A stretch of DNA of 16,981 bases from Lachnospiraceae bacterium (GTDB lineage: Bacteria > Bacillota_A > Clostridia > Lachnospirales > Lachnospiraceae), in contig JAIKXO010000140.1 in the NCBI GenBank assembly GCA_024684065.1, positions 1 to 16,981 of the forward strand. The letters are read 5' to 3'. The first letter of the stretch is position 1. Every line of letters begins with the position of its first letter. The position numbers were made by a program, and so were the translations under genes. Below, piece by piece: positions 16,745-16,981 of this stretch. Below the pieces are notes generated by a model. That model was not told the DNA's origin and did not search any database. It was given only the letters and a program-made list of their open reading frames with translations.

Positions 16745-16981
16745 TTACGCAGTAATTTGATTTTGATTATTCCAAAGCAAAGAAAAGATGCCCTTGCGGA
16801 AGCCGTAACCCCGTGCCTGCGCAGCCTGAATACAGTCTTTATCATGAATGCGGTCACAGGGTTTCTCCATGTATTCTGCCCTGCGGTATCTGTCCGGCGG
16901 GACGTTATCCCCGCTTTTTACATACTTACGAACTGCGCCGATTTGCGAAACTGCGCCGATTTCGGAGCAAATCGTGCGCTT
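16745..16981 (-). CDS. Unrecognised small or broken reading frame, open at the window edge
   Basis: The frame runs from the window edge to TAA at 16745 (78 codons). The last 61 codons have a coding look and higher GC than the A/T-rich DNA after them; the first 17 or so lie in repeat copy D. An internal ATG at 16870 would give a 41-residue peptide beginning MEKPCDRIHDKDC and containing ARGYGFRKGIFSLLW, but its ribosome-binding site is poor. I recognise no family. It may be the end of a gene starting outside the window, a very small gene, or a remnant cut by the repeat. Confidence 0.35.
   Translation of the reverse strand, partial: KRTICSEIGAVSQIGAVRKYVKSGDNVPPDRYRRAEYMEKPCDRIHDKDCIQAAQARGYGFRKGIFSLLWNNQNQITA
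16933..16981 (+). repeat. Modular palindromic intergenic element, copy D (cut by window edge)
   Basis: A partial module 1 (CTGCGCCGATTTGCGAAA, 16933-16950) is followed after 18 bases by a second, fuller module 1 (16951-16981) ending GCAAATCGTGCGCTT. Modules 2 and 3 would lie outside the window. The 18-base spacing of the duplicated unit matches copy C. Confidence 0.8.

Overview
The window looks like chromosome from a monoderm Firmicute, most likely a Clostridia/Lachnospiraceae-type anaerobe. This is inferred from the protein families: a FeoA-FeoB fusion, a PrkC-like membrane Ser/Thr kinase with a Pro/Thr-rich stalk, a lipoprotein-anchored sugar ABC importer, and strong AGGAG ribosome-binding sites. 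No species can be named from the sequence alone. Every confident gene is on the minus strand, so transcription runs from high to low coordinates.

Layout in transcription order. (1) 16981-16745: the end of an unrecognised small reading frame, with a copy of an intergenic repeat at the window edge. (2) 16661-11351: an arabinoside-utilisation operon. It has a good sigma-A promoter, a solute-binding lipoprotein, two permeases, a cytoplasmic GH51 alpha-L-arabinofuranosidase, and a Rho-independent terminator. Stem-loops sit at all three gene junctions. No ATPase gene is present, so a shared ATPase of the MsmX/MsmK type encoded elsewhere probably energises the importer. (3) 11217-4453: a tightly packed cluster of MoxR AAA+ ATPase, DUF58 protein, membrane transglutaminase-like protein (TgpA-like) and a FeoA-FeoB fusion ferrous iron transporter. 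Its genes abut or overlap by a few bases. (4) 4197-1927: a receptor-like Ser/Thr kinase with an internal 15 x 24-bp repeat and a probable NPCBM-like ectodomain. (5) 1844-1772: tRNA-Ala(GGC). (6) 1629-1078: an unrecognised single-pass membrane protein. (7) 929-255: an OmpR-family response regulator with no partner kinase in view. (8) 254-1: non-coding, with a large A/T-flanked inverted repeat.

The most unusual feature is a family of modular intergenic palindromic elements of about 80 bp, with copies at 1670-1751, 4371-4449, 11395-11628 and 16933-16981. Each full copy is three consecutive hairpins. Hairpins 2 and 3 differ between copies by changes on both sides of the stem that keep base pairing, which points to selection on structure. 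One copy is bracketed by an exact 12-bp direct repeat that includes the feoB stop codon, a possible insertion footprint. Two copies carry an 18-bp tandem duplication of the first module. One copy lies between the arabinofuranosidase stop codon and its terminator. I do not recognise this family by name.

The gene clusters themselves are mostly familiar. The MoxR-DUF58-transglutaminase trio is widespread; its close coupling to feoAB is less usual. The kinase architecture (cytoplasmic kinase, one membrane span, repeat stalk, putative carbohydrate-binding domain) suggests an envelope or glycan sensor, but this is inference.
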